Shown: positions 47,076-58,754, counted from the first letter of the stretch. The stretch: DNA of 64,000 bases from an uncultured Prevotellaceae bacterium (GCA_900316835.1 ONEL01000004.1:1-64000); one strand, 5' to 3'. The notes: generated by a model not told the origin, from the sequence alone. Program-made: numbers and translations.

Positions 47076-47912
47076 TTAATATTTATAGAAACCTTCACCA
47101 GTCTTGCGACCCAGCAAACCAGCACGTACCATCTTGCGCAGCAATGGATGAGGACGATACTTGGGATCGCCAAACTCGTTATAGAGCACTTCCATGATAG
47201 CAAGGTTCACGTCGTTGCCAATGAGGTCGGCAAGTGCCAAGGGTCCCATGGGATGGTTAGCACCCAGCATCATGCACTTATCGATATCCTCGGCGCTAGC
47301 GATACCATCGGCAAGGATACCCACAGCCTCGTTAATCATTGGGATAAGGATGCGGTTTACTACAAAGCCAGGAGCCTCGTTCACGGGAACTGGAGTCTTA
47401 CCAATCTCGGTAGCGAGGTCGATGATGCACTTAGCAGTCTCATCACTGGTGAGCTGGCCACGAATTACCTCAACAAGCGCCATGCGGTCGGCAGGATTAA
47501 AGAAGTGACAACCAATGAACTGAGCTGGGCGACTTGTGCAAGCAGCAATCTCAGTGATAGAAAGTGATGACGAGTTGGTTGCAAAGATAGTCTCGGGCTT
47601 GCAAATCTTGTCAAGCTCCATGAACACATCTTTCTTGAGCTGCATGTTCTCAACAGCAGCTTCGATCACGAGGTCGGCATCGGCAAAGGTCGCATAGTCG
47701 GTAGTAGTGGTAATATTAGCAAGGATAGCATCCATAGCCTCCTTAGTAATTTTACCTTTCTCCACGAGTTTGTTATATCCCTTAGAGATAGAAGCCATAG
47801 CCTTTTCGAGGCTTGCGTCGGTGCGGCTCTTCATAACCACAGGCATCTTGGCGGCAAAAGCCTTAACGATACCTTTAGCCATTGTGCCTGTTCCAATTAC
47901 ACAAATTTTCAT
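47076..47912 (-). CDS. hbd: 3-hydroxybutyryl-CoA dehydrogenase
   Basis: 278 residues. NAD-binding [15 protein letters not shown] at the N-terminus; [14 protein letters not shown] and [17 protein letters not shown] carry the catalytic Ser and His; [15 protein letters not shown] is the family signature. It reduces acetoacetyl-CoA to 3-hydroxybutyryl-CoA, feeding the acetyl-CoA branch to butyrate. This step is not needed for the lysine branch itself, so the operon seems to serve both. Confidence 0.94.
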   Translation of the reverse strand: MKICVIGTGTMAKGIVKAFAAKMPVVMKSRTDASLEKAMASISKGYNKLVEKGKITKEAMDAILANITTTTDYATFADADLVIEAAVENMQLKKDVFMELDKICKPETIFATNSSSLSITEIAACTSRPAQFIGCHFFNPADRMALVEVIRGQLTSDETAKCIIDLATEIGKTPVPVNEAPGFVVNRILIPMINEAVGILADGIASAEDIDKCMMLGANHPMGPLALADLIGNDVNLAIMEVLYNEFGDPKYRPHPLLRKMVRAGLLGRKTGEGFYKY

Positions 47913-47946
47913 GATTTCTTAATTATTTTAATATTAATGATTTAGT

Positions 47947-48723
47947 TTATTCACCTGTAAAATTGGCGTGTCGCTTTTCAAGGAAAGCCGCCATGCCTTC
48001 TTTTTGATCTCGAGTAGCAAAGCACTTGCCGAAGAGCTTATTCTCGAGTTCCAAACTAGCCTCGGCATCGAGGTCATAGTTCTCGTTAATGCTCTGCTTA
48101 GCAAGACTAATGGCAACAGGAGCGTTAGCAAGCATCTTTTGTGCCATCTCCATAGCGGCAGGCATGAGTTGCTCAGGCTCATAGGTCGCGTTCACTAGTC
48201 CAATGCGCAAAGCCTCGTCGGCACGAATCACCTTGCCTGTGTAGATCATTTCCTTAGCATAGCCCTGACCAATGAGTTTAGCAAGTCGATAAGTTCCTGA
48301 GAAGCCAGGAATTATACCCAAGCCAACCTCGGGCTGTCCAAATTTAGCCTTGACTGATGCGATGCGAATGTCGCAAGCCATAGCCAGCTCACATCCACCG
48401 CCTAGCGCAAAGCCATTAACTGCAGCAATCACAGGAATGGGTAACACCTCAATAGCACGGAACACCTGTGCACCAAGTTTACCAAACTCGTAGCCTTGCT
48501 GCTCATTGAGGTTAGCCATCTCGCTAATATCAGCCCCCGCGACAAAAGATTTCTCTCCATCGCCAGTGATGATTAACACTCGTGTGGAAATGTCAAGATT
48601 GTCGACAAAGTGCGCCAGTTCCTTCAGAATAGTGGAATTGAGCGCATTAAGCGACTTGGGCGCCGAAATTTTCAAGATGGTTATACCACCTTCTTTCTCA
48701 ACTTTCAGGAAATTGTAATCCAT
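47947..48723 (-). CDS. crt: Enoyl-CoA hydratase/crotonase
   Basis: 258-residue crotonase-fold protein; the oxyanion hole is in AGADISEM and NGFALGGGCELAMACDIRIAS (about 95-118), and the two catalytic Glu positions are present (GGCELA and GQPEVGLG). It interconverts 3-hydroxybutyryl-CoA and crotonyl-CoA. It stands between the CoA-transferase B gene and hbd. Confidence 0.93.
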   Translation of the reverse strand: MDYNFLKVEKEGGITILKISAPKSLNALNSTILKELAHFVDNLDISTRVLIITGDGEKSFVAGADISEMANLNEQQGYEFGKLGAQVFRAIEVLPIPVIAAVNGFALGGGCELAMACDIRIASVKAKFGQPEVGLGIIPGFSGTYRLAKLIGQGYAKEMIYTGKVIRADEALRIGLVNATYEPEQLMPAAMEMAQKMLANAPVAISLAKQSINENYDLDAEASLELENKLFGKCFATRDQKEGMAAFLEKRHANFTGE

Positions 48724-48739
48724 GACAATAAACTGTGGA

Positions 48740-49399
48740 TTAAATATCCATTGGTTTCAGGTTAGGATCGATGATGAGCGTGGCTCCAGTGGCTTCCTGA
48801 ACTTGCTCGACAGTGAACTCGGGATGAATCTCGCGAAGGACAATACCCTCGGGAGTGATGTCCATCACACCCATCTCGGTTATAATCATGTTCACTTGTC
48901 CTGCGGCAGTGAGTGGCAGAGTGCACTCTTTCAAAATCTTGTGATTGCCCTTCTGAGTGTGCTCCATAGTGAGGATTACACGCTTAGCGCCCACCACGAG
49001 GTCCATGGCGCCACCCATACCTGGAGCCATCTTGCCAGGGATTATCCAGTTAGCCAGATTACCTTTCTCGTCAACTTGCAGAGCCCCCAGGAACGACACG
49101 TTCACGTGTCCGCCACGGATGATAGCAAACGAAGTTGCAGAGTCGAAAGTGCAAGCACCTGGTTCTAGAGTAATAAAACCACCACCGGCGTTGATGAGGT
49201 TCTTGTCTTGCTCGCCCTCGGCAGGAGTTGGTCCCATGCCCATAGCTCCATTCTCGGTTTGCAAAGTTACCTCTACCCCATCGGGCAGATAGTTAGGAAT
49301 CAAAGTTGGAATTCCAATTCCCAGGTTTACTACGTCACCATCGTGCAGCTCTTTAGCGGCACGCTTTGCGATGACTTTTCTCATTTCATTTTTGTCCAT
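48740..49399 (-). CDS. atoA: Acetate/butyrate--acetoacetate CoA-transferase, beta subunit
   Basis: 219 residues. NLGIGIPTLIPNYL and TENGAMGMG hold the family I CoA-transferase motifs; the Glu of ENG is the residue that forms the CoA thioester. The alpha subunit is the first gene of the operon, about 8.7 kb upstream, so the two halves are split. By context it moves CoA from butyryl-CoA to acetoacetate. Confidence 0.92.
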   Translation of the reverse strand: MDKNEMRKVIAKRAAKELHDGDVVNLGIGIPTLIPNYLPDGVEVTLQTENGAMGMGPTPAEGEQDKNLINAGGGFITLEPGACTFDSATSFAIIRGGHVNVSFLGALQVDEKGNLANWIIPGKMAPGMGGAMDLVVGAKRVILTMEHTQKGNHKILKECTLPLTAAGQVNMIITEMGVMDITPEGIVLREIHPEFTVEQVQEATGATLIIDPNLKPMDI

Positions 49400-49454
49400 A
49401 GTAGAAATTGTATTTTATGAGATTAATTATATTGTATTATAAATGGTTTAAGTT

Positions 49455-50243
49455 TTATTTCATTCCACGTTTCACCATCTCTTGAACAACGAACGAAGCC
49501 ACATCGTCGGCATAGGTATTCATACCAAAGCCAGCGTCAAATCCCAGCTCCTTGGCAAGCTCATGAGTGATGCGAGCGCCACCACAACAGCAAATCATCT
49601 TGTCGCGCAAGCCCTCGGCTTCCATAAGCTCAATGAAGTTGGTCAGGTTCTTGATGTGAACATCCTTTTGAGTCACAGTTTGCGAGATGATGAGCGCATC
49701 GGCTTTGAGTTCAATACCCCTGGCAATGAACTCCTCGTTGGGAACTTGCGAGCCCAAGTTATAAGCCTCGATCATGTCATAGCGCTCTAGCCCGTAGTGT
49801 CCAGCGTACCCCTTCATGTTCATGATGGCATCGATTCCCACAGTGTGAGCATCGGTACCTGTTGAAGCTCCCACAATTACAATCTTTCGACCGATGTTTT
49901 CCTTGATATACTCGTCGGTCTCATACATGTCCATAGTAGTAGATTCCACCTTGGGCACATAGATTGAAGTATAATCCACGGTGTGAGAGCAACTACCGTA
50001 GCAGTTAAAAAAGGTAAAGCCAGGAGTTAATTCCTTGTAAAACACCACGCTGGGATTTTCAAGTCCCATCTTGCGCAGCATCTGCTTAGCAGCTTCTACA
50101 GCTTCGGCGCCACATGGCACTGGCAAAGTAAAGCTAAGCTGTACTTTACCATCATTCATTGTGTCGCCATAGGGTTTTATCTTCGATAAGTCTAAGGTTT
50201 TGTCAAAATCCTTAGCTTCCATTGAATATAATCCTTCACTCAT
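49455..50243 (-). CDS. kamE: Lysine 5,6-aminomutase, beta (cobalamin-binding) subunit
   Basis: 262 residues. The Rossmann-type B12 domain shows IVIVGASTGTDAHTVGID, with His133 as lower cobalt ligand in the DxHxxG motif. Lys144 in NMKGYAGHYG matches the PLP Schiff-base lysine known from the clostridial enzyme. With KamD it moves the terminal amino group of beta-lysine (or D-lysine) from C6 to C5. It follows kamD by 21 nt. Confidence 0.95.
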   Translation of the reverse strand: MSEGLYSMEAKDFDKTLDLSKIKPYGDTMNDGKVQLSFTLPVPCGAEAVEAAKQMLRKMGLENPSVVFYKELTPGFTFFNCYGSCSHTVDYTSIYVPKVESTTMDMYETDEYIKENIGRKIVIVGASTGTDAHTVGIDAIMNMKGYAGHYGLERYDMIEAYNLGSQVPNEEFIARGIELKADALIISQTVTQKDVHIKNLTNFIELMEAEGLRDKMICCCGGARITHELAKELGFDAGFGMNTYADDVASFVVQEMVKRGMK

Positions 50244-50264
50244 AGTTTTTCCTCCTAATTTTTT

Positions 50265-51821
50265 TTAACGTTTACCTTTCATTAACTCAATAAATGGGTT
50301 GAGGTAATTCTCACCCTTCATGGTAACACCGGCAAGGCCTTTACCGCCATTCTTGGGACGCTTCACGTCGCCAAAAATACCCTTTTCGAGGGCAGTGAAT
50401 AGTCCTTCCTTAGTAATGTCCTCAAGCAACTTGATGGTGTTGCCCAGCACTTCTTTCACGCGGTTGCGGCAGATGCCACCCTCTTTAAACTCCATTTCAT
50501 CGCCAATGCTCTTCATGTTGTTGAAGATATACTTGGCGTTTTCAATCGACAGATAACGGTCGCTCATGAATGGCGTGTGAATGGCCTCGGTGGGCATACC
50601 CAGCAGTTGAATACCCTGGTGTGTCCAGATGCCAATCATGTTAAACAAAGCATCTTGAATGTGACCACGGAAAATATTACCAGTCATGAATTTAGTGGGA
50701 GGCATGTATTTTAATGTTGCCTTAGGGAATATTTCGCGAGTCATTTGCGCTTGCGCCAGCTCTAGGAGGAAACCATTCTCAAGCATGGGATCCATCTCAA
50801 ACGCGTGACCAAGACCCATTTGCTCCTCGGGCAGACCAGCCATGAGTGCTAGTTGCTCGTTGATGAGGTCACTAGCCAGCACAGTGTGAGCAGCCTCAAC
50901 AGCATCGGCAGTGGTGAGGTAATTGTCCTCACCTGTGTTGATAATAACACCAGCAAACCCGTTGATAATTCGGCTCATATACTGGTCAATGAGTGTGCGT
51001 TGCATGTTGATGTCGCGGAACAAGATGCCATAGAGTGCATCGTTGAGCATCACATCTAGTCCCTCAAAGGCACCCATAATAGCAATCTCAGGCATGCACA
51101 ATCCCGAGCAATAGTTACACAGGCGAATATAACGTCCTTGCTCCTCGCCCACCTCATCAAGCGCTTTGCGCATGATGCGGAAATTCTCTTGTGTGGCAAA
51201 AGTTCCACCAAATCCCTCGGTCGTAGCGCCATAGGGCACATAGTCGAGCAAGCTCTGTCCAGTGGTGCGAATCACGGCAATCACATCGGCGCCCTGTCGA
51301 GCACCAGCTTGAGCTTGCACCACGTCTTCATAGATATTACCAGTGGCAACGATTATGTAGAGGTAAGGTTTAGGTCCCTCACCAATGGTTTCGAGATAAT
51401 GTTCACGACGAGCGCGACGAGCACGGATGCGTGCCATGCTCTCATCAATAACAGGTTGCAGAGCAAGAGCAATCTGCTTTTGGTCGGTAGTCACAACCTT
51501 AGTAATGTCCAGCTCACCTGTAGCCACTTTCTCAGCAATCTGTTGTGGTTTCAGCCCGGTAGCGATCATTGCGTTAGCGATAAAGAACAGAGCTCCCTCG
51601 CTCAGGACACCTTTGTCCTTGAGCGCTTCGACCACCACATTAGGCAGAGGCACATCATTGTCGTCAACACCATCAATACCCATCAATCGGCACAAAGTGC
51701 GCTCAACAGCCACAGTAGTGTATTGTTCAACGAAGGTCTGCACGTCCTGGGCAATGCCTTTGGCCAACCCTCTAGCATATTCCACCTTTTCAAAGTCTAA
51801 TCCTAATTTGCTTTTTTGCAT
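50265..51821 (-). CDS. kamD: Lysine 5,6-aminomutase, alpha subunit
   Basis: 518 residues, TIM-barrel large subunit that holds adenosylcobalamin and PLP against KamE. Long conserved blocks such as GATTEGFGGTFATQENFRIM and MGLGHAFEMDP are the family's. Its product is 3,5-diaminohexanoate, the substrate of Kdd. It lies between kamE and the reactivase genes. Confidence 0.95.
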   Translation of the reverse strand: MQKSKLGLDFEKVEYARGLAKGIAQDVQTFVEQYTTVAVERTLCRLMGIDGVDDNDVPLPNVVVEALKDKGVLSEGALFFIANAMIATGLKPQQIAEKVATGELDITKVVTTDQKQIALALQPVIDESMARIRARRARREHYLETIGEGPKPYLYIIVATGNIYEDVVQAQAGARQGADVIAVIRTTGQSLLDYVPYGATTEGFGGTFATQENFRIMRKALDEVGEEQGRYIRLCNYCSGLCMPEIAIMGAFEGLDVMLNDALYGILFRDINMQRTLIDQYMSRIINGFAGVIINTGEDNYLTTADAVEAAHTVLASDLINEQLALMAGLPEEQMGLGHAFEMDPMLENGFLLELAQAQMTREIFPKATLKYMPPTKFMTGNIFRGHIQDALFNMIGIWTHQGIQLLGMPTEAIHTPFMSDRYLSIENAKYIFNNMKSIGDEMEFKEGGICRNRVKEVLGNTIKLLEDITKEGLFTALEKGIFGDVKRPKNGGKGLAGVTMKGENYLNPFIELMKGKR

Positions 51822-51831
51822 ATCACATTAT

Positions 51832-53211
51832 TTATATAGTAACATTATTGGGTTTACTTTCTTCACAAGATGAGCCATCGCCAAGCAAGCGACGGGCCTC
51901 GTTGAGCCACTCGCTATCGATATTTAGACTTTGAGCAATGTTCAAAGCCTCGTGAGGCACATCACCATCATGCACCTCCACAAGCGAGTAGTCCATCAAT
52001 CCATTGACAAGCCCTTTCACCCTAAGGCAGTGAGCTTTGCCTGGTTCAATATCATAGTGCGTGGTCATTACCAGTCTCACATTATTCCCGTTAATCACCT
52101 TGAGCAAAGCCTGCACAAGTGCGGTACCCTCGGTGGGGTTAGTGGTGCGTGCCGGTTCATCAATCAACGCGAGTATTATATTATCTGTTCGTGATGCTTT
52201 TATCACAGCATCAATCTTTTTCATCTCGGCGGCAAACGATGACAAACCCTTCTCAATCGACTGCTCGTCGCCAATGCAGAAGAAAATTTCATCACATGGG
52301 ACAATAGTAGCACTCGACGCTGGAATTCCAAATCCAAACTGGAACAACATCTGGCACAAAGCAAGAGTCTTCAGCACCACTGTCTTGCCACCCATATTAG
52401 CACCTGTGATGAGGCTTGGGCTAGAACCAAAATCTATATTCACCGGTTGAAATTCTCTTCCTTGTTTCTCGAGAGAAGCTTTCACTTGTGGGTTAAACAT
52501 TGCCTGATAGCGACACTCTCCCGTTGCTGCCACGTTGGGGAAAGAGAGTGCCATGCTGCTAATTTGCAATGCCTTAGCCACATTTATATCAATCAATGCC
52601 AGTGAGATAAGCGCTTGGCTCAAGTTTTCAACAAATGGATAGAGTTTCTCACTCAAGCTAGCTCGCACACTATCTTCAAGCTCAGTAGCCTCGATTAATA
52701 GTTGCTCTTGCTGATCGGGGTTCTTGCGCATGTCGCTACGCAGTTGCTTGAGTTCTTCACAATAGGAATCGTAAATATAGAACGAAGCTATTTTTAGCCC
52801 ATCAGGGTCAAGAATGTCTATCACATTGTTGAGTTCGGGAATCTCAATCACTTGATTGAGATTATATTCTTGCATAATTTTCTTTACCTCGCCCGCAAGA
52901 ATTGCGAGGTGTTTAATTTCAAACAGTTCAATGTCATCAAGAACTGCTTTACGAGAGAGGTTATTGATAGTTGTGTTAATGTCTTTGACACCTTGTAGCC
53001 TAAAGAGCAAGGTGTTGAGACGCGACTTGTCGATACTGTTGACAAATGCCGAAAACTGTTTTAGCACCTCATAGGAAACACGAAGCTGCTCGCTACTGGT
53101 CATCATGTGCGAGTCGAGAAGAAAACGCCGTGCATAGCCCGATTGCAACTGCAACTCATCGAGCATGAATCGCAGTCCACATGGCATATCTATTACGTTT
53201 TTCAGTTGCAT
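51832..53211 (-). CDS. kamC: MutS-like ATPase, lysine 5,6-aminomutase reactivase subunit KamC
   Basis: 459 residues. The C-terminal half is a MutS ABC ATPase: Walker A ITGANMGGKTVV near residue 270, ABC signature region KGLSSFAAEM, Walker B ILALIDEPART, and MTTHYD. The N-terminal half is the helical clamp/core part; mismatch-binding domains are absent. Genes of this type beside kamDE are described as reactivases that replace damaged cobalamin in the mutase. It overlaps kamB by 10 nt. Confidence 0.85.
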   Translation of the reverse strand: MQLKNVIDMPCGLRFMLDELQLQSGYARRFLLDSHMMTSSEQLRVSYEVLKQFSAFVNSIDKSRLNTLLFRLQGVKDINTTINNLSRKAVLDDIELFEIKHLAILAGEVKKIMQEYNLNQVIEIPELNNVIDILDPDGLKIASFYIYDSYCEELKQLRSDMRKNPDQQEQLLIEATELEDSVRASLSEKLYPFVENLSQALISLALIDINVAKALQISSMALSFPNVAATGECRYQAMFNPQVKASLEKQGREFQPVNIDFGSSPSLITGANMGGKTVVLKTLALCQMLFQFGFGIPASSATIVPCDEIFFCIGDEQSIEKGLSSFAAEMKKIDAVIKASRTDNIILALIDEPARTTNPTEGTALVQALLKVINGNNVRLVMTTHYDIEPGKAHCLRVKGLVNGLMDYSLVEVHDGDVPHEALNIAQSLNIDSEWLNEARRLLGDGSSCEESKPNNVTI

Positions 53212-54281
53212 TCTATGTTTTTTAAAAGGTCGTAAACAGGTAAGTTAATAGTTTCGCTAAGTTTCTGGCACAACATTGATGAGTCGAGCACATATCCCGT
53301 GGGTGAAGTGGGATTAACAGTAACTGCAATGAGTTTACTCTTTTGTAACACCCTGATGCGCCCACCCATTTTCTCAAAGAGATTAAATTGCTGTGGCGAG
53401 ACAAAAATCTTGGTAAAATCACGCACCACCACTTCCACATGCCTCAGGAACTTGTCTTGTCGCAGTTTTTCAAGGAAACTGTCAACTAGTGCTCCGGCGA
53501 CAAATAGTGTTGAGCATTGTTCAGCACCGTCGATGTTTAACTCCTTAGACAGCGAAGTCACAGCATTGAGGTAGTGTAACTCTCCATCCTTATCCACCAT
53601 CCACAATCCCTTGTCAAGTGGCGAGAGCAATGCTATATTTCTCTCACTGGTGAGGTCGAGATTGATGAGATTGACCACAAAGGCAGTCTTGTGAATCAAG
53701 GTGTTCACATTGGCCGAGAAAGCTGCCCCGGTAGCAAGAATCATCGACTGGCTAACCGCCGGCGATGCCAAGCTCAATCGCGATAGCGCACCATCAATTA
53801 TTGCCAAGCTGATATCAAACCGCTTGATGTCACGCATCCAGCGCCGCAATCCACTACTCGACGATGGTCCCGAGAGCAAGATTTTGCCTTGTGTCAAGGC
53901 TTTAGCAGTTACTACTCGCCCCAGGCTAGTAGACTCATCACTCACATCCACCAGTTCCGAGAGCAACCTCCGTTGCCTGTAATGCGCTTCGCTCGTAGCG
54001 AAAAACATTCCTGGCTTGAGAACAATCTCGGGTTTTTGAGTGCGTGTTACTTGGTCGGTAGTTTCTCCATCAATTCCTATTGAAGTAACAGCAATGTTGC
54101 GCTCGTTAATGGGCAGGCGGCTGAGCACATATTTTAGGCACTCGGTCTTACCTGTATTTTTTTCTAGCCCCACTATCGACAGGCTTTCATATTTCAATAT
54201 TTCATTGATGAATGGCACTCGGCGAGTGTTTTTAATCACCTGTGAAGGCGCTAGTGTAGAGACATGAGAAAACGCCTTCAC
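53202..54281 (-). CDS. kamB: Lysine 5,6-aminomutase reactivase subunit KamB
   Basis: 359 residues with an N-terminal P-loop, SIVGLEKNTGKTECLKYVL (about 35-52), and no membrane segment. It is always found with KamC in lysine-fermentation clusters and is the presumed partner in repairing the B12 mutase. The overlap with kamC suggests coupled translation and a complex. Function is by family and position. Confidence 0.8.
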   Translation of the reverse strand: MKAFSHVSTLAPSQVIKNTRRVPFINEILKYESLSIVGLEKNTGKTECLKYVLSRLPINERNIAVTSIGIDGETTDQVTRTQKPEIVLKPGMFFATSEAHYRQRRLLSELVDVSDESTSLGRVVTAKALTQGKILLSGPSSSSGLRRWMRDIKRFDISLAIIDGALSRLSLASPAVSQSMILATGAAFSANVNTLIHKTAFVVNLINLDLTSERNIALLSPLDKGLWMVDKDGELHYLNAVTSLSKELNIDGAEQCSTLFVAGALVDSFLEKLRQDKFLRHVEVVVRDFTKIFVSPQQFNLFEKMGGRIRVLQKSKLIAVTVNPTSPTGYVLDSSMLCQKLSETINLPVYDLLKNIECN

Positions 54282-54301
54282 AGGATGTTAATAACTTGAC
54301 T

Positions 54302-55582
<1,281 letters not shown>

Positions 55583-55667
55583 GTTAATTATTATTGTATT
55601 TGCAGGCAAGAGGATGTGTCAATCTAAAGTAGTAGATTTTGACACATCCACTCCCCACAAAACATTA

Positions 55668-56741
55668 TTAAGCGTAAAGTTCTTCAAAAATCTTGCGAAG
55701 CTCAGGGCTCTCGCGAAGCTCTTGCAGCGTGAACTCGGCATGTCCCTTAGTGTAGCCATTACCGATAATCATGTTCACGTCGGCACCAATACCCTCAGCA
55801 CCGAGAGCTGCCTTGGTGAAGCTGGTTGCCATAGAGAAGAAGTAAACGATACCATCGTCCTTAGTGCAGAGCACCGCTGTCATCTCGCAATCGGGAACAT
55901 TAACGCAGTTGATAGTAACATCGGCCATCTTGCCATCGGTGAGCTTGCTCACGAGTTCGTTGATTTGAACAGGAGTCATGCCGGCAACGCTCTCTACCAC
56001 GTCGCAGAAGCCCAGGTCCTTGATGCGCTGAGTAGACTTGGGACTATTGGCAAGACCAATAACCTTACCAGTAACGCCTACACGCTTCTTAGCCTCGTAG
56101 CAGCACAGCATACCGCTCTTGCCGCCAGCACCCAGGATAACCACATTTTGTCCGTACTGACAAAGTTTAGCAGTTTGTGCGGGAGCACCAGCCACGTCGA
56201 GTGCACTCAAAGCTAGTTTCTCGGGCATGTCGTTAGGAATCTTGGCATAAATTCCACTCTCGAAGAGAATAGCCTTACCCTTGATGTCCACTTGATCAAC
56301 ATCGGCCTTGATGTTTACAATTTCATCAATGCGCAGTGGTGTGAGTGAGAGCGATACTAGAGTAGCGATGCGGTCGCCTTCCTTGAGATCGATCTTTCCC
56401 TTGAGTGCATCACCAATCTTCTCAACAGTACCGAGCAGCATACCACCCGAACCAGTGCGACGGTTGCGGTGCTTACCTTGGAGTTCAACATTGAGGAACA
56501 TTTCCTTCTTGATTTCCTCCATTACCTCGGCCTCGTCGTTTGGGTTCTTGGCCTGACTCTTGGCATAGTTGTGGATGTCGGTAAACGAAGCAGAGTCGAT
56601 ATTCAAAGTTTGAACATCGATCAAAATCTCGTTGTCGTAGATTTCATCCATGTTGTTATCAAGCTTATTAGCTGGCTGTGGAAGAACACCTACAGGCTCA
56701 ATTACACGGTGAGTTCCGTATTTATTACCATGTTTTTGCAT
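55668..56741 (-). CDS. kdd: L-erythro-3,5-diaminohexanoate dehydrogenase
   Basis: 357 residues. Oxidatively deaminates 3,5-diaminohexanoate to 5-amino-3-oxohexanoate. A zinc-free alcohol-dehydrogenase-like fold with the nucleotide loop VVILGAGGKSGMLCCYEAKK near residue 197. The start HGNKYGTHRVIEPVGVLPQPA matches the family. The gap to kce is 65 nt and holds no gene. Confidence 0.94.
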   Translation of the reverse strand: MQKHGNKYGTHRVIEPVGVLPQPANKLDNNMDEIYDNEILIDVQTLNIDSASFTDIHNYAKSQAKNPNDEAEVMEEIKKEMFLNVELQGKHRNRRTGSGGMLLGTVEKIGDALKGKIDLKEGDRIATLVSLSLTPLRIDEIVNIKADVDQVDIKGKAILFESGIYAKIPNDMPEKLALSALDVAGAPAQTAKLCQYGQNVVILGAGGKSGMLCCYEAKKRVGVTGKVIGLANSPKSTQRIKDLGFCDVVESVAGMTPVQINELVSKLTDGKMADVTINCVNVPDCEMTAVLCTKDDGIVYFFSMATSFTKAALGAEGIGADVNMIIGNGYTKGHAEFTLQELRESPELRKIFEELYA

Positions 56742-56806
56742 TGTTGTTTTACAGTTTTTATTGTTAATATTTCTTTTACTCTTTTTTCAAAAAAATTTGC
56801 TTCTTT

Positions 56807-57640
56807 TTATTTGCGAGGTTTGAGGCCAAGGATTTCGCGAGCTTCGTCGCTGGTGGCGATGGGTCGTCCCAGTTCCTTAGCTATGCGCACTACCTTCTCC
56901 ACGAGTTCGCCATTGCTCTTGGCAAGGACGCCCTTCTCAAGATAGAGGTTATCCTCGAATCCCACGCGCACGTTACCACCCATAGCAATGGCAGCTGCCG
57001 CCATGGGGAAAGCGTGACGCCCAACACCTGTTACAGTCCAAGTGCTGCCAGCGGGAATTCCGTTCACGAGCCAGCACAGGTTGGCTACAGTGGCGGGAGT
57101 ACAGCCAGGCACGCCAAGCACGAAGTTGAACTGCATGGGAGCTCCAGGAGCTTCACCCTTGCGAGCCATCTTGAGGATGGTGTCGAGGTGTCCCATCTCA
57201 AAGCACTCATACTCGGGCTTGATGCCACGCTCCATCATGCGCTTGCCAAAGGCACGCATAGTGGGCATAGTGTTATCGAAAATCTCGTCACCAAAGTTGC
57301 AAGTGCCACAATCGAGAGTTGCCATCTCGGGCAGTGGTGTAGTGTCGGTCGACTGCAAGCGCTCATCGGGGCTCATACCCACAGCGCCACCAGTGGATGG
57401 AATCAAAATCACGTCGGGGCAAACCTTGAGGATAGCTTCCTCACATTCCTGGAAACGAGCGCGGTCTTGAGTGGGAGTACCATCGTCCCAGCGCACGTGC
57501 AGGTGCACGATAGCGGCACCAGCATCGACAGCCGACTTAGCTTCGCGAACAATCTCTTCGACAGTGTAAGGCACATTAGGATTTTGCTCCTTTGTCACCT
57601 CGGCGCCACAAATGGCAGCGGTAATAATGAGTTTATCCAT
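56807..57640 (-). CDS. kce: 3-keto-5-aminohexanoate cleavage enzyme
   Basis: 277-residue member of the BKACE (DUF849) family. Zinc ligands are visible in VHLHVRW (HxH, about 45) and EYECFEMGH. It cleaves 5-amino-3-oxohexanoate with acetyl-CoA to acetoacetate and 3-aminobutyryl-CoA. kal lies 6 nt upstream. Confidence 0.95.
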   Translation of the reverse strand: MDKLIITAAICGAEVTKEQNPNVPYTVEEIVREAKSAVDAGAAIVHLHVRWDDGTPTQDRARFQECEEAILKVCPDVILIPSTGGAVGMSPDERLQSTDTTPLPEMATLDCGTCNFGDEIFDNTMPTMRAFGKRMMERGIKPEYECFEMGHLDTILKMARKGEAPGAPMQFNFVLGVPGCTPATVANLCWLVNGIPAGSTWTVTGVGRHAFPMAAAAIAMGGNVRVGFEDNLYLEKGVLAKSNGELVEKVVRIAKELGRPIATSDEAREILGLKPRK

Positions 57641-57646
57641 ATCGTT

Positions 57647-58036
57647 TTATCCTTTCCTTTGGCAATCTTTAGGTGTTACACAAGTTCCTGACGCGCGGCA
57701 AACCACAATGGGCTCGTCAAGCTCGTCGGCAGCCGAAGCCGAGATGTCGGGTCGAGACACCGCTACTTTGCGAGCTTCAAATTGCATGTGACGCGAGGTG
57801 TTACCTTCCTTGTCGATCCACCCCTCGGCCTCAATGAAGTCGCCGGCATAAACAGGAGCGAGGAAGTCGATGCTATCATAGGCACGGAAGAGTCCCTCGT
57901 CGCCATCGCGCATAATCAAGAGTTCGGTAGCCACGTCACCAAAGAGGTGAACCATGTGAGCTCCATCAACTAAGTTTCCACCATAGTGTGCATCCTTTGC
58001 GCTCATGCGCAGTCTAATCTTTGTTCTGTACTCCAT
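57647..58036 (-). CDS. kal: 3-aminobutyryl-CoA ammonia-lyase
   Basis: 129-residue hotdog-fold protein. It removes ammonia from 3-aminobutyryl-CoA to give crotonyl-CoA. Assignment rests on family resemblance ([20 protein letters not shown] start, [16 protein letters not shown]) and on its place between kce and atoD. Confidence 0.92.
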   Translation of the reverse strand: MEYRTKIRLRMSAKDAHYGGNLVDGAHMVHLFGDVATELLIMRDGDEGLFRAYDSIDFLAPVYAGDFIEAEGWIDKEGNTSRHMQFEARKVAVSRPDISASAADELDEPIVVCRASGTCVTPKDCQRKG

Positions 58037-58057
58037 AGGAAAAATTTAAACGAATTA

Positions 58058-58708
58058 TTATTTTTCAACATAAATTGCATCGACATAGATTCCTGATGCG
58101 TGAACTTGCTCAGGCTTAATCTCGCCAACCTTCACCAGTTTCTCGGCTTCAACCACAACATAGTCGGCAGCGGTAGCCATGAGCGGGTTGAAATTGTTGG
58201 TTGTGCCTAGGAAGACCATGTTACCAAACTCGTCGACAATGTTAGCACGCAAGAAGGCGATGTCGGCTTTCAGAGGCTTTTCCAGCAAGTAGTCCTTACC
58301 ATCAACAGTTACCACGTCCTTACCGTCGGCCATGATAGTTCCCATGCCAGTGGGAGTGAGTACACCACCCAGTCCAGCGCCAGCAGCACGGATGCGCTCA
58401 GCCAGTGTGCCTTGAGGAACATACTCCACGATGAGAGTTCCTTCGTTCTTTTGAAGAGCGGTTTGCTTGTTAGTACCAGTGTGTGAAACGATAGCCTTCT
58501 TCACCTGATGGTTAGTCACTAGTTTGCCGTGAGCCACCTCGTCGTAGGCGGTGTCGTTAGCAATGATTGTTAAGTCCTTGACGCCTTTTTCAACGATGGC
58601 GTCGATAATTTGAGTGGCACTTCCCACGCCGAGGAATCCACCAAACATAATTGTCATGCCGTCATGTACTTTTTCAACGGCCTGTTCCAATGAAATTTGT
58701 TTATTCAT
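58058..58708 (-). CDS. atoD: Acetate/butyrate--acetoacetate CoA-transferase, alpha subunit
   Basis: 216 residues with DGMTIMFGGFLGVGSATQII, the glycine-rich family I signature, and AGAGLGGVLTPTGMG. First gene of the operon; partner of the atoA product. Its leader is about 40 nt. Confidence 0.92.
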   Translation of the reverse strand: MNKQISLEQAVEKVHDGMTIMFGGFLGVGSATQIIDAIVEKGVKDLTIIANDTAYDEVAHGKLVTNHQVKKAIVSHTGTNKQTALQKNEGTLIVEYVPQGTLAERIRAAGAGLGGVLTPTGMGTIMADGKDVVTVDGKDYLLEKPLKADIAFLRANIVDEFGNMVFLGTTNNFNPLMATAADYVVVEAEKLVKVGEIKPEQVHASGIYVDAIYVEK

Positions 58709-58754
58709 AAAGGTTATGCTTTGGAATTTGTTAATTATAGTCTCTTATTGACTG

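Noticed and set aside
51832-53211. MutS-like gene as a DNA mismatch repair protein
   Set aside because: It lacks mismatch-recognition domains and sits within the kam genes, overlapping kamB; a reactivase role fits better.
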